Source of the DNA: an uncultured Verrucomicrobia subdivision 3 bacterium | Lineage (GTDB): Bacteria > Verrucomicrobiota > Verrucomicrobiae > Limisphaerales > UBA11358 | Length of the DNA stretch: 37,781 nt | Reading direction: 5' to 3' | NCBI GenBank assembly: GCA_903847285.1 | Contig: CAINDH010000287.1 | Coordinates: 1 to 37,781 of the forward strand | Shown here: positions 25,977 to 34,266 of the stretch, piece after piece | How the letters are laid out: every line of letters starts with the position of its first letter | Numbering within the stretch: the stretch's first letter is position 1 | Notes under the pieces: model-generated | Database searches by the model: none | What the model saw: only the letters and a program-made list of their open reading frames with translations | Told to the model about the DNA's origin: nothing | Position numbers and translations under genes: made by a program

Positions 25977-26750
25977 TTAGAGCCGCACTGGAATATTCTT
26001 CTCCTTCAAAAACTGTTTCACGTCGCCGACGGTGTAGGTGCCGAAGTGAAAAATGCTCGCGGCGAGCACGGCGTCGGCTTTGCCTTCCAACAAAACTTCG
26101 GCCATGTGTTCGCGGCTGCCCGCGCCACCACTGGCGACGACGGGCACGCCCACGGCTTCGCTCACGCGTCGCGTGATGACGAGGTCGAACCCAGCCTTGG
26201 TGCCGTCTGCATCAATGGAGTTCAACACGATCTCGCCCGCGCCGAGCGACACGGCGCGCTTAGCCCATTCGAGGGCGTCGAGGCCGGTGTCCTTGCGGCC
26301 GCCGTGCGAGAACACGCCCCATTTGTCCGGCGCAATTTTCTTTGCATCAATGGACACGACGATGCACTGGCTGCCGAATTTTTCTGCGCCCTGCCGGATG
26401 AGTTCCGGATTGGCGATGGCGCTGGAGTTGATGGAAATCTTGTCCGCTCCGGCGCGCAGCATGGTGAACATATCGTCCACGGACTTGATGCCGCCGCCGA
26501 CGGTAAGGGGCATGAAGCATTGGTCCGCCGCGCGCTCGATGACGTCCACCATCGTGCCGCGGCCGTGCGCCGTAGCGGTGATGTCGAAGAACACCATTTC
26601 ATCCGCGCCCTGTTCGTTGTAGCGCAGGGCGAGTTCCACGGGGTCGCCGACGTTCTTGAGGCCGCCTTTTTCGGCGACGCCAAATTGGACGCCGCGCGTG
26701 ACCTGGCCGTCGTGGACGTCGAGACACGGGATGACACGTTTTGCAATCAC
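25977..26750 (-). CDS. hisF: Imidazole glycerol phosphate synthase subunit HisF
   Basis: A 257-residue (beta/alpha)8 cyclase that, with HisH, makes IGP and AICAR in histidine synthesis. Catalytic Asp11 (IPCLDVHDG) and Asp near 130 (VVSIDAKK) are present, with phosphate-binding [12 protein letters not shown] and [13 protein letters not shown]. The length is the family norm. No other his gene is nearby, so it is an orphan in this window; HisH must be elsewhere. The start is a GTG at 26750, which gives the standard [12 protein letters not shown]-terminus. Confidence 0.96.
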   Translation of the reverse strand: MIAKRVIPCLDVHDGQVTRGVQFGVAEKGGLKNVGDPVELALRYNEQGADEMVFFDITATAHGRGTMVDVIERAADQCFMPLTVGGGIKSVDDMFTMLRAGADKISINSSAIANPELIRQGAEKFGSQCIVVSIDAKKIAPDKWGVFSHGGRKDTGLDALEWAKRAVSLGAGEIVLNSIDADGTKAGFDLVITRRVSEAVGVPVVASGGAGSREHMAEVLLEGKADAVLAASIFHFGTYTVGDVKQFLKEKNIPVRL

Positions 26751-26852
26751 GGCACAATTAAATGCGGAGTTGCGGCGCGGGGCAAATCATTCCGTAACGG
26801 GCGGCGCGATTTAATCTGGCCTCCGCGTGGCAAATTCTGAATTCTTTGCGTT

Positions 26853-27506
26853 GTGCCGAAGTGGATCAAGTTCATCATCGCCGTCCTGTTGCTGCCCGTT
26901 TGCGCGGGTTCAGCGCGGGCGTTGTGGCCGGTGCTGCTCGCAGGTTCCGGAGCGGACACGGTGTGGGTGCCGCTGCTCGGTGGCGCGGCGTGCTGGATCA
27001 TCATTTTTATTTTGATGCCCAAGCCGATGTGGATTTACGTCTTCGGCCACGAACTGACGCACGCGCTGTGGACATGGTTGTTCGGCGGCGAAGTCAAAAA
27101 GATGAAGGTCACTTCGAAGGGCGGACACGTCATCATTTCCAAAACAAATTTCCTTATCGCGCTCGCGCCGTATTTTTTCCCGCTGTATGCGTTGCTGGTC
27201 ATTGGAGTGTTCGCGCTGGGTAATCTGATCTTTGGTTGGCGTAATTACCAGGTCTGGTTCCATCTGCTGCTGGGCGCGGCGTATGCGTTCCACGTCACGC
27301 TGACGTTCCATGTGTTGCAGACGCGGCAGACGGACATCACGTCGCAAGGCTATCTGTTTTCCGGGGTGGTGATTTTTCTGGGCAACGTTCTGACGCTGTT
27401 GTTCGGGATTCCGCTGCTCACGCGACGACCGGAATTTTTCAAAATCTTCGGCTTGTGGTGCACGGAAACTGGGAAAGTGTTCAACTGGCTGCACCATTTG
27501 TTTTGA
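26853..27506 (+). CDS. Membrane protein with HELTH motif (M50-like metalloprotease)
   Basis: A 217-residue membrane protein with about five hydrophobic segments. His66, Glu67 and His70 form HELTH inside GHELTHALW, the zinc motif of site-2-type M50 proteases. ALAPYFFPLYALLV after it resembles the second conserved stretch of M50B-like proteins. The expected Asp-Gly motif is not obvious, so proteolytic activity is uncertain. If active, it would cleave within or near the membrane, but no anti-sigma factor partner is visible. The start is a GTG at 26853. It is divergent from hisF and 64 bases before the EIIA gene. Confidence 0.75.
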   Translation: MPKWIKFIIAVLLLPVCAGSARALWPVLLAGSGADTVWVPLLGGAACWIIIFILMPKPMWIYVFGHELTHALWTWLFGGEVKKMKVTSKGGHVIISKTNFLIALAPYFFPLYALLVIGVFALGNLIFGWRNYQVWFHLLLGAAYAFHVTLTFHVLQTRQTDITSQGYLFSGVVIFLGNVLTLLFGIPLLTRRPEFFKIFGLWCTETGKVFNWLHHLF

Positions 27507-27570
27507 GTCGGGAAAATTTGTCATCAATTCAGTCTTGAAATGACCCCGCCTTTGGATTCATCCTGCACGC

Positions 27571-28035
27571 ATGAATTTGGCCGACATCTTGGGACGCGAG
27601 CAGATCGTCCCCGAACTCAAAGCAACGAACCGCTGGGAAGCCATTGATGAACTCATCGGCAACCTCGTCGCCACCGGCAAGATTCAGGCCGCCGACCGCG
27701 ATGCCGTCACCGCCGCCGTCAAGAAACGCGAGACCTCCATGTCCACCGGCATCGGCTTCGGCATCGGCATCCCGCACGCCTCGACGGATTTAATTTTTGA
27801 AGTAGTCGGCGCGCTCGGTCGCTCTCGCACCGGCGTGAATTTCGACGCGCTCGACAACCAGCCTGTGAAGCTCGTCATGCTTTTCCTAGTTCCGCAAGGT
27901 CAGTTTCAGAAACATCTCCACACGCTCGCCAACATCGCCAAACTTTTGCACAAGGCCGATTTCCGCGAAGCCCTCGAAAAATCCCCCGACGCGAACGCCA
28001 TGCTCGCCGTCATCCGCGAACACGGGAAGAAATAG
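27571..28035 (+). CDS. ptsN: PTS EIIA (nitrogen-regulatory type) domain protein
   Basis: A 154-residue EIIA-Ntr/fructose-type protein. His69 in GIGIPHAST is the phosphorylation site, accepting phosphate from HPr. The N-terminus MNLADILGREQIVPELKATNRWEAIDEL and the end LLHKADFREALEKSPDANAMLAVI are typical of the family. Together with HPr and HprK it could form a regulatory phosphorelay rather than a sugar transporter, but no enzyme I or sugar permease is visible here. A GC hairpin at 28045-28063 lies just after it. Confidence 0.87.
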   Translation: MNLADILGREQIVPELKATNRWEAIDELIGNLVATGKIQAADRDAVTAAVKKRETSMSTGIGFGIGIPHASTDLIFEVVGALGRSRTGVNFDALDNQPVKLVMLFLVPQGQFQKHLHTLANIAKLLHKADFREALEKSPDANAMLAVIREHGKK

Positions 28036-28044
28036 TTTTGGTGG

Positions 28045-28063
28045 GGCGAGACTCCGTCGCGCC
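28045..28063. repeat. Small GC-rich hairpin between ptsN and argS
   Basis: GGCG (28045-28048) pairs with CGCC (28060-28063) and GAC with GTC inside it, around the loop TCC and one A/G mismatch. No T-tract follows, so it is more like a repetitive extragenic hairpin than a terminator. Confidence 0.4.
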
Positions 28064-28083
28064 AATTCGTTCTGTCAGATTTT

Positions 28084-28113
28084 ATCCGTGTCCATCTGTG
28101 CCCATCCGTGGTT
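28084..28113 (+). repeat. 10-bp tandem array upstream of argS
   Basis: Three consecutive degenerate 10-mers, ATCCGTGTCC, ATCTGTGCCC and ATCCGTGGTT, end 11 bases before the argS GTG. The array is closely similar to the one before glmS (ATCTGAGTTA, ATCCGTGTTT, ATCTGCGGTT), 25 kb away on the same strand. Confidence 0.85.
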
Positions 28114-28124
28114 AAATCTTCCCC

Positions 28125-29885
28125 GTGCTACCACACAAACAAATTGAATTTAAACTGCAAGCCGCCGTGCTGGCAGTGTTGCCAGATGCCGATGTCTCCG
28201 CCGTGCTTGTCCGTCCGTGCGATCCGAAATTCGGCGACTACCAGAGCAACGCGCTGATGTCGCTCGCTAAGGCGCGGAAACTGAATCCGCGCCAACTTGC
28301 CACGGATGTTCTCGCCAAACTTGACCTCGCTGACCTCTGCGAGAAAGTGGAAATCGCCGGCGCGGGCTTCCTGAATTTCCGGCTAAAGAATTCCGTCCTC
28401 GTCGAGTCGTTGCAATCCGCTGCTCGCGGTGAGCATCTGTTTTTCGCGAAAGCGTCGACGCCGAAAACCATCGTCATAGATTTCAGTTCGCCGAACGTCG
28501 CCAAGCCGATGCACGTCGGCCACATCCGCAGCACCGGCATCGGCGATGCGCTGCAACGCACGTTGCGTTTGCTCGGCCACCGCGTCATCAGCGACAACCA
28601 CATCGGCGATTGGGGCACGCAGTTCGGAAAACTGTTGCTCGGCTGGAAACAAACTTTAAACCGCTCCGAGCTCGAGCGCGACGCCAGCGTCGAACTCGAA
28701 CGGCTCTACAAAACCATCAACGCCGAATGCGATGCTAATCCGGCGCGGCTGAAAGAAGCCAAGTCCGAGTTGGTGAAACTCCAGGCGGGCGATGCGGAAA
28801 ACGTTTCCATCTGGAAAGAGATGATTGCGCTGTCGCAAAAACAGTTTGATGAAATTTACGGCCGGCTTGGCGTAAAATTCGACCACGCGCTTGGCGAAAG
28901 TTTTTACAATCCGTGGCTGGGCGAAGTGGTGAGCGACTTGCTCGTAAAAAAAATCGCGCGCGAAAGCGAAGGCGCTGTCGGGATTTTTAGCGACGGTTCT
29001 GTGCTGCCGAAGGAAGACGCCTTCCTCGTCAACCGCGATGGCGAATGGATTGCCGATCCCGCGCTCGTCCGCAAGAGCGACGGCGGTTTCAATTATACTA
29101 CGACAGACTTGGCGACGATTGATTACCGTCTCCAGACGTGGTCGCCCGATGAAATTGTCTATGTTGTGGACGACCGACAGTCCGGGCATTTCAAAAAATT
29201 GTTCCTCATCTTTGGACGCTGGAAACCTGACGCGGCGAAAACCACGAAGCTCGTCCATGTCGGTTTTGGAAAAATCATGGGCGATGACGGCAAGCCGTTC
29301 AAAACGCGCTCCGGCGACACGGTTAAACTTGGCGACCTACTCGACGAGGCAGAAGAGCGTGCCTTCAAAACTGTCTGTGAAAAGAGCGCAGAGCTTCCTG
29401 AGCCACAGCAAAAAGAAATCGCCCGCGTTGTCGGCCTCGGCGCGGTGAAATACGCCGATCTGCTGCCGAACCGCCAGAGCGATTACATTTTTAGTTGGGA
29501 CAAGATGCTCGCGCTGCAAGGCAACACTGCGCCGTATCTGTTGTATGCATATGCGCGCATCAAGAGCATTTTTCGGAAGGGTGAAGTGCAAAATACGAAA
29601 GGTGAAGTGAAGCTGGCCGCGCCGGAAGAGCTTGCGCTCGCAAAGCACTTGATCAACTTCGGCATCACGTTGGAAGCCGTCGCGGAAGAATATCGTCCGA
29701 ACTATCTGTGTAATTATCTTTTTGAACTGGCGGTTCACTTCTCGCGCTTCTTTGAAAACTGTCCCGTGCTAAAAGCAGACGACGTGGCCACACGCAATTC
29801 CCGCCTCGCACTCTGCGATCTGACGGCGCGTGTTTTGAAGCAGGGCTTGGAAACGCTCGGCATCGAAACCGTCGAGCAGATGTGA
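28125..29885 (+). CDS. argS: Arginine--tRNA ligase
   Basis: A 586-residue class I synthetase that charges tRNA-Arg. The N-terminal Add-1 domain covers about 1-105. HVGH at 130-133 in FSSPNVAKPMHVGHIRSTG is the HIGH signature; the KMSKS motif is lacking, as in many ArgRS (GKIMGDDGKPFKTRSGD follows). FELAVHFSRFFENCPVL belongs to the tRNA-binding C-terminal domain. An odd insert near residues 484-496 (RKGEVQNTKGEVK) is encoded by a 13-bp direct repeat at 29576-29588 and 29597-29609. The start is a GTG at 28125; no ATG is nearby in frame. Confidence 0.96.
   Translation: MLPHKQIEFKLQAAVLAVLPDADVSAVLVRPCDPKFGDYQSNALMSLAKARKLNPRQLATDVLAKLDLADLCEKVEIAGAGFLNFRLKNSVLVESLQSAARGEHLFFAKASTPKTIVIDFSSPNVAKPMHVGHIRSTGIGDALQRTLRLLGHRVISDNHIGDWGTQFGKLLLGWKQTLNRSELERDASVELERLYKTINAECDANPARLKEAKSELVKLQAGDAENVSIWKEMIALSQKQFDEIYGRLGVKFDHALGESFYNPWLGEVVSDLLVKKIARESEGAVGIFSDGSVLPKEDAFLVNRDGEWIADPALVRKSDGGFNYTTTDLATIDYRLQTWSPDEIVYVVDDRQSGHFKKLFLIFGRWKPDAAKTTKLVHVGFGKIMGDDGKPFKTRSGDTVKLGDLLDEAEERAFKTVCEKSAELPEPQQKEIARVVGLGAVKYADLLPNRQSDYIFSWDKMLALQGNTAPYLLYAYARIKSIFRKGEVQNTKGEVKLAAPEELALAKHLINFGITLEAVAEEYRPNYLCNYLFELAVHFSRFFENCPVLKADDVATRNSRLALCDLTARVLKQGLETLGIETVEQM
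29576..29609 (+). repeat. In-frame direct repeat inside argS
   Basis: GAAGGGTGAAGTG and GAAAGGTGAAGTG, one mismatch apart, start at 29576 and 29597. They encode RKGEV and TKGEV. The stretch lies between the conserved ArgRS segment YLLYAYARIKSIF and the helix LALAKHLINFG, that is, in a loop of the anticodon-binding domain. Confidence 0.75.
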
Positions 29886-29932
29886 AAGGGGCGGCAGTCG
29901 CCGTTATCTTAATTTCTCGCCCCGCATTTCCG

Positions 29933-29952
29933 CCTCTGCCATCCTCTGCCAA
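29933..29952 (+). repeat. 10-bp tandem array abutting the M20 peptidase start
   Basis: CCTCTGCCAT and CCTCTGCCAA stand in tandem and end directly at the ATG at 29953. The unit differs from that before glmS/argS, but period and position are the same. Confidence 0.6.
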
Positions 29953-31080
29953 ATGACGCGGACCGAAAAACTTTTAGCGGAACTCATCGCGCTGCCCAGC
30001 GTGAATCCCGCCTTCCTGCCGTCACGTCATCCGTTTGCCGGTGAACAGCGTGTCGCGGATTTTCTTGCCGCTACCGCCGCGAATGCCGGGCTGGAGATTG
30101 AATTTCAAAATGTCCTGCCGGGGCGTCGTAATCTCATCGCGCGACTGCGGCCAAAAAATAAAATTACCCAGACTATCCTGCTCGCGCCCCACATGGACAC
30201 GGTGGGTGCGGAGGAAGTAAAATTTATTCCCCGCCGCAAAAACGGACGTCTCTACGGACGCGGCGCGTGCGACACGAAAGGTTCCGTCGCTGCGATGCTC
30301 GCGGCGGTGTGCGAACTGGTGAAATCCAAATCGCGTCCGCAGTCCACGGAGATTATTTTTGCCGGATTGATTGACGAAGAACACGCGCAAGCCGGCTCCC
30401 GCGCGTTGGCGGCGAGCGGATGGAAGGCTGACCTTGCCATTGTCGGTGAGCCGACGAACTGCTCCGTAGTCACCGCGCATAAAGGCAGCCTGTGGTTGAA
30501 TCTCGAGACGCGCGGCCTTGCAGCGCATGGCGCGACGCCGCACCTCGGCAAGAACGCCGTGCACGAGATGGCGCGCGTCGTCGATGTGCTAGAGACGGAT
30601 TACGCGGCTAAGTTGCGGCGTCGGAAACATAAATTGCTCGGCGCAGGCACGGTGAATGTGGGGAAAATTTCCGGCGGCACGCAGCCGAACATCGTGCCGG
30701 ATGCCTGCGTGATTGAAATTGACCGGCGCACCTTGCCCGGCGAGACGGAGAAATCTGTGGGGGCGGAAATCCACGCGCTGCTGGCTTCGAAAAAATTATC
30801 CGCGAAGATTTTCAGCGCCAAGCTCGCGCCGGCGTTGGCGTTAGAGACAGATTTCAAGCTGCCGCTCGTTCAGAAATTTTTGCGGAGCGCGGGGCAGACG
30901 CGTCCGGCGGGCGTGGATTATTTTTGCGACGCGGCCATCCTCGCGGCGAGCGGTATACCTAGCGTGGTATTCGGGCCGGGCGACATCGCGCAGGCGCACA
31001 CGGTGGATGAATGGATTTCACTGGCGCAGCTTGAACACGCGAAAGACATGCTGGTCAGATTTTTCACCTCGCTACCGTAA
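29953..31080 (+). CDS. M20-family metallopeptidase (ArgE/DapE-like deacylase)
   Basis: A 375-residue zinc hydrolase. His80 and Asp82 (LLAPHMDTVG), Asp107 (RGACDTKGSVAAML), Glu142-Glu143 (LIDEEHAQAGS), Glu166 (VGEPTNCSV) and a C-terminal His (QAHTVDEWI) are the expected metal and catalytic residues. The dimerisation domain lies at about 175-285. The family cleaves N-acetyl or N-succinyl groups: acetylornithine deacetylase and succinyl-diaminopimelate desuccinylase are the main options, and sequence alone does not settle which. Following argS, an arginine-pathway role is suggestive only. The ATG at 29953 directly follows a short repeat. Confidence 0.88.
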   Translation: MTRTEKLLAELIALPSVNPAFLPSRHPFAGEQRVADFLAATAANAGLEIEFQNVLPGRRNLIARLRPKNKITQTILLAPHMDTVGAEEVKFIPRRKNGRLYGRGACDTKGSVAAMLAAVCELVKSKSRPQSTEIIFAGLIDEEHAQAGSRALAASGWKADLAIVGEPTNCSVVTAHKGSLWLNLETRGLAAHGATPHLGKNAVHEMARVVDVLETDYAAKLRRRKHKLLGAGTVNVGKISGGTQPNIVPDACVIEIDRRTLPGETEKSVGAEIHALLASKKLSAKIFSAKLAPALALETDFKLPLVQKFLRSAGQTRPAGVDYFCDAAILAASGIPSVVFGPGDIAQAHTVDEWISLAQLEHAKDMLVRFFTSLP

Positions 31081-31086
31081 ATTTTC

Positions 31087-32394
31087 ATGAGTTCAACCAA
31101 ACCAGAAACCGCCCCGACGATTGACCACAAGCCGCATGCGGCATTTTTCCGCCAGAGCGGCTGGCTGATGATCGCGGCCATCGCGGGCGGGTTGCTCACC
31201 TTTGGCGTGCATTTTTTGTCGAAGTCAAAATCGGTGAACGCCGAGCAATACGCCGCCTTCATCACGTTGCTGACGCTGGTGATGACGTGTGTGCCGACGT
31301 TGCCGTTGCAGATGATTTACGCGCAGCAAACCGCGCTGGCTACGGCAACCGGACGCGAGCGCCAACTGGCCGGCTTCATTCGCATGGGCTGGCTGTTGAC
31401 CTTTCTCCTGTGGGCGGCCGGCGCAACGCTCGTGGTGATTTTTCAGAAACAAATCGTCGCGGGCTGGCACCTGCCGGATGCAACAGGTTTGCTGGTCACG
31501 TTACCGCTAATTTTAGTTTCGCTTTGGTTGCCGATGTTTGGCGGCGTGCTGCAAGGGCGTCAGGATTTTTTCTGGATGGGTTGGTCGCAGATCATCGGCG
31601 GTTTCGGGCGCGTGGCCGGCGCGGCGGCGCTGGTGTTGCTGCTGGCGCTCGGCTCGACGGGCATGATGGCGGGCGCGCTGCTCGGCGTGGCGGTGGCGGC
31701 GGGCATCAACATCTGGCGTTCACGCGATCTGTGGAGTGGACCTTCGGAAAAATTTGATGCGCGAAAAATTTCGCGGCAGGTCGTGCCGCTGCTGCTGGGC
31801 TTCGGTGCGTGTCAGTTCATGTTCACTTCGGACACGCTGTTCGTGAAGGCGCATTTTAACGACGATCAAATGGCACCGTATGGCGCGGTCGGCACACTGT
31901 CGCGCGCGTTGCTCTGGCTGGTGTTGCCGCTGGCGGCGGTGATGTTTCCCAAGCTCGTCCACGCGAGTGCGAAGGCGGAGAAGACAAATCTGTTTGGTAT
32001 CGTGGTTCTCGGCACTGCGATTTTGGCGGCGGGCGGTGCGCTGGGCTTGTGGCTCGTCGGGCCGCTGCTGGTGAAATTCATGGCCAAGGCCAGCTTCGTT
32101 CCGGAGGCCATCAAACTCATTCCCTGGTATGCGGGCGCGATGATTCCGCTGGCGCTGGCGAACGTGATGGTGAACGACCTGCTCGCTCGCGAACGTTACG
32201 GCGTGGTTCCGTGGATGGTGGCGCTCGCCGTCGGCTACGGCTTCACGCTACCGTGGATGCTGAATCACTTTCCGGGACGCATCGAAGTCGCGCTGCAAAC
32301 GCTTGGTGCATTCAACCTGCTGCTGTTTGCAATTTGCGCGTGGTTCACCTGGGGCATCGGCCAAAAAGCGCAAACGAAAATGGAAAATAGCTGA
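31087..32394 (+). CDS. Polysaccharide flippase-like membrane protein
   Basis: A 435-residue integral membrane protein with about twelve hydrophobic helices. It resembles the MOP/oligosaccharide flippase superfamily (Wzx, MurJ relatives): AEQYAAFITLLTLVMTC near the start, a GVLQGRQDFFWMGWSQIIGGFGRVAGAAALVLL segment and DTLFVKAHFNDDQMAPYGAVGTLSRALLWLVLPLAAVMFPKLV later are typical. The transported lipid-linked sugar cannot be named. It starts 6 bases after the M20 gene and is convergent with a glycosyltransferase gene, which could act in the same surface-glycan process. Confidence 0.85.
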   Translation: MSSTKPETAPTIDHKPHAAFFRQSGWLMIAAIAGGLLTFGVHFLSKSKSVNAEQYAAFITLLTLVMTCVPTLPLQMIYAQQTALATATGRERQLAGFIRMGWLLTFLLWAAGATLVVIFQKQIVAGWHLPDATGLLVTLPLILVSLWLPMFGGVLQGRQDFFWMGWSQIIGGFGRVAGAAALVLLLALGSTGMMAGALLGVAVAAGINIWRSRDLWSGPSEKFDARKISRQVVPLLLGFGACQFMFTSDTLFVKAHFNDDQMAPYGAVGTLSRALLWLVLPLAAVMFPKLVHASAKAEKTNLFGIVVLGTAILAAGGALGLWLVGPLLVKFMAKASFVPEAIKLIPWYAGAMIPLALANVMVNDLLARERYGVVPWMVALAVGYGFTLPWMLNHFPGRIEVALQTLGAFNLLLFAICAWFTWGIGQKAQTKMENS

Positions 32395-32462
32395 TGGAAT
32401 ACGGCTATGGCGGCGTGCGGAAAGTTTTTTCCATCCTCCAGTCTCAACCTTCCGTGCTGGTT

Positions 32463-33278
32463 TTATTTTTTAGACGCTGACAGCGGCGCGGGCGCGCGCA
32501 ACTTCCGATAAACCCACGCTTCCAGCGGACGCAGCGGGCGGAGCAGTTTGTAGAAAGGCGTATAAATCAGCCGCACCCGCACCACCGAGAGAAACATCGC
32601 CAGCGAATTGCGGAACAGCGACGCCGTCACCTTCGAGCCGACGATGTCTGTCCATTCAATCGGCACTTCTTTGATTTGAAAACCCGCGCGTTTGATGGCC
32701 ACCAGCAGATTCACATCGAACGCCAGGTCCGCGATGCGTAGGGAGCCGTGGATTTTTTCCACCGCCGCGCGGCGCATCAGCTTGCACGGGCATTGCGTAT
32801 CCTTGATGTGCAGCCAGAAAAGGATTTCCACCACGAGATGAAAACAGCGGCTAACAATTTGGCGAAATTTCGGCTGCGCCTTCACCAAAATGCTTCCCGG
32901 CAGCCAGCGCGAACCAATCACGCAATCCGCCTTCTCCAGATACGGGAGCAATTGCACCACCGCCGCCGGGCCGGTCGCGCCGTCGGCGTCCACGTAGCCG
33001 ATGACATCCGCGTTGCCGGCGAGCTTGAGACCCTCGATGAGCGCGCCGCCCTTGCCGATGGGCGCGGGGAAATCCATCCAGTTCACGGCGGGAAAATCCT
33101 TGGCCACGCTTTGCACCACGCCGAGGGTGTTATCCTTGCAACCGTTCAAAACGACGACGAGCTGGAATTTGCCGGAATAATTTTTCTGAAAGAAATCCGC
33201 GTAGAGGCGCAGCACCGGTTCGATGCGCGCTTCTTCATTGTAAGCCGGGATGAGGAGCAACAGGCTTGGGGCAGACAC
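32463..33278 (-). CDS. Family 2 glycosyltransferase (dolichyl-phosphate sugar synthase-like)
   Basis: A 271-residue GT-A enzyme of the polyprenyl-phosphate glucosyl/mannosyltransferase type. LLLLIPAYNEEARI opens the domain, DADGA near residues 97-101 is the metal-binding DXD motif, and DCVIGSRWLPGS and KDTQCPCKLMRRAAVEKI are characteristic. A C-terminal hydrophobic part associates with the membrane. The enzyme would load a lipid carrier with sugar from a nucleotide donor. I chose a GTG at 33278. The upstream in-frame TTG at 33299 lies inside a 7-bp tandem array and would add repeat-encoded residues (KLETLR). It is convergent with the flippase gene. Confidence 0.86.
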   Translation of the reverse strand: MSAPSLLLLIPAYNEEARIEPVLRLYADFFQKNYSGKFQLVVVLNGCKDNTLGVVQSVAKDFPAVNWMDFPAPIGKGGALIEGLKLAGNADVIGYVDADGATGPAAVVQLLPYLEKADCVIGSRWLPGSILVKAQPKFRQIVSRCFHLVVEILFWLHIKDTQCPCKLMRRAAVEKIHGSLRIADLAFDVNLLVAIKRAGFQIKEVPIEWTDIVGSKVTASLFRNSLAMFLSVVRVRLIYTPFYKLLRPLRPLEAWVYRKLRAPAPLSASKK

Positions 33279-33285
33279 GCGCAGA

Positions 33286-33320
33286 GTTTCAAGTTTCAAC
33301 CGCCAAGTTTCAAGTTTTCA
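33286..33320 (-). repeat. 7-bp tandem array at the glycosyltransferase start
   Basis: Five 7-mers lie in a row (plus-strand units GTTTCAA, GTTTCAA, CCGCCAA, GTTTCAA, GTTTTCA). On the coding strand they read as TTGAAAC-type units, ending 7 bases before the GTG start codon. Confidence 0.8.
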
Positions 33321-33350
33321 GTTCGCGGGCGGCACACGCGGGCTTGACGT

Positions 33351-34016
33351 TCAAGTTTTAGCGCGGCGATAGCCGAAGAGCAAGATGCCCAGCGCAGCCA
33401 AGGCCAGTGTGCTGGGTTCGGGGACGGGTGTGGTGGAGAATTGGATGTTATCAAGAATTGCTCTTCCGGTTGTGGTGAACAGCAATTCTCCGGTTTGCCC
33501 CGCATAAGGTGAAATGGCAGCTCCGTAGATGGTGTAGTTTGCAGTGCTGCCAATCGTATTTACAGTCAGTGGATTTCCAGCGAAGGTTACCAGAGTAGTG
33601 TTAGCAATTTGCCCCCAAAAAACTAGTGAAGCGGCCATTGTCGGGATTTGTCCGACCTGCCCAATGGCTGAGTTAGTGCCGAACGCATGCATACTTGGAC
33701 CAAGCAAATATGCCGTATATTTGCCTTGAACAGGCAAAGGAATTGGGCTGTAAATCGTGCTGTTGGTGCCTTGGATTGTTACCCATGGTTCGTCAAGGGT
33801 TTGATCGTTAAAAATAACTTGGTCGGCAGGAATTTCCTGCTTATTGATGTAGCTTGTCCAACTAGAAATTATTGCATTGTAAGTATCTCCCCCTGGATAT
33901 TGATTGGTGATGATGGTGATTTTTTCAAAATTTAGGTTGAGAAACCCCTGCGCGAAGCCATGCAGGTTTCCGATGAGTAAGAGGGCAGCCGAGAGGATGG
34001 CAGCGGAACGTTTCAT
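33351..34016 (-). CDS. PEP-CTERM sorting domain protein
   Basis: A 221-residue exported protein. The signal peptide is MKRSAAILSAALLLIGNLHGFAQG. The C-terminus has the PEP-CTERM tripartite signal: VPEPSTL, a hydrophobic helix LALAALGILLFGY and a basic end RRAKT. Such proteins are processed by exosortase and linked with exopolysaccharide. The middle is Ser/Thr/Asn-rich and beta-like, without a known domain. No exosortase is seen in the window. I chose the ATG at 34016 because an upstream in-frame start would add a non-signal lead. Adjacent glycosyltransferase and flippase genes fit an envelope or matrix role, but this is only inference. Confidence 0.88.
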   Translation of the reverse strand: MKRSAAILSAALLLIGNLHGFAQGFLNLNFEKITIITNQYPGGDTYNAIISSWTSYINKQEIPADQVIFNDQTLDEPWVTIQGTNSTIYSPIPLPVQGKYTAYLLGPSMHAFGTNSAIGQVGQIPTMAASLVFWGQIANTTLVTFAGNPLTVNTIGSTANYTIYGAAISPYAGQTGELLFTTTGRAILDNIQFSTTPVPEPSTLALAALGILLFGYRRAKT

Positions 34017-34116
34017 CAGTGTGGCAACCTTAGGGCGGGTATCCGGCAATGTCTAGTCGGTTTTGGCAAAAACAGCGCCCTTCGTTGCCAGAGGCCGCTG
34101 CGGGTTTGGATGGTTG

Positions 34117-34138
34117 GGCGGGCAGTCCTCTGCCCGCC
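34117..34138. repeat. Perfect GC hairpin, REP-like
   Basis: GGCGGGCAG (34117-34125) is followed after the loop TCCT by its exact complement CTGCCCGCC (34130-34138). The flanks to about 34180 are GC-rich (GAGCGCGCAGAGTGACGCGCCCTACC). There is no T-tract. The shape suits a repetitive extragenic palindrome; its copy number in the genome is unknown to me. Confidence 0.7.
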
Positions 34139-34266
34139 GCCGAGCGCGCAGAGTGACGCGCCCTACCCAGATTCCGCCACCCATCCACCAAACGATGGCA
34201 AAAAGCTCCATTTTTCGATTGGTGGGCTAAAGACCTCATTTTCAGCCAGTTTTGGCAGATTTTGCC

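Noticed and set aside
26046..26840. 264-residue plus-strand ORF
   Set aside because: It is a shadow of hisF in a GC-rich region; the sequence has no recognisable motif.
28036..28080. Terminator after ptsN
   Set aside because: The hairpin at 28045-28063 is short, has a mismatch and no T-tract, so termination is not supported.
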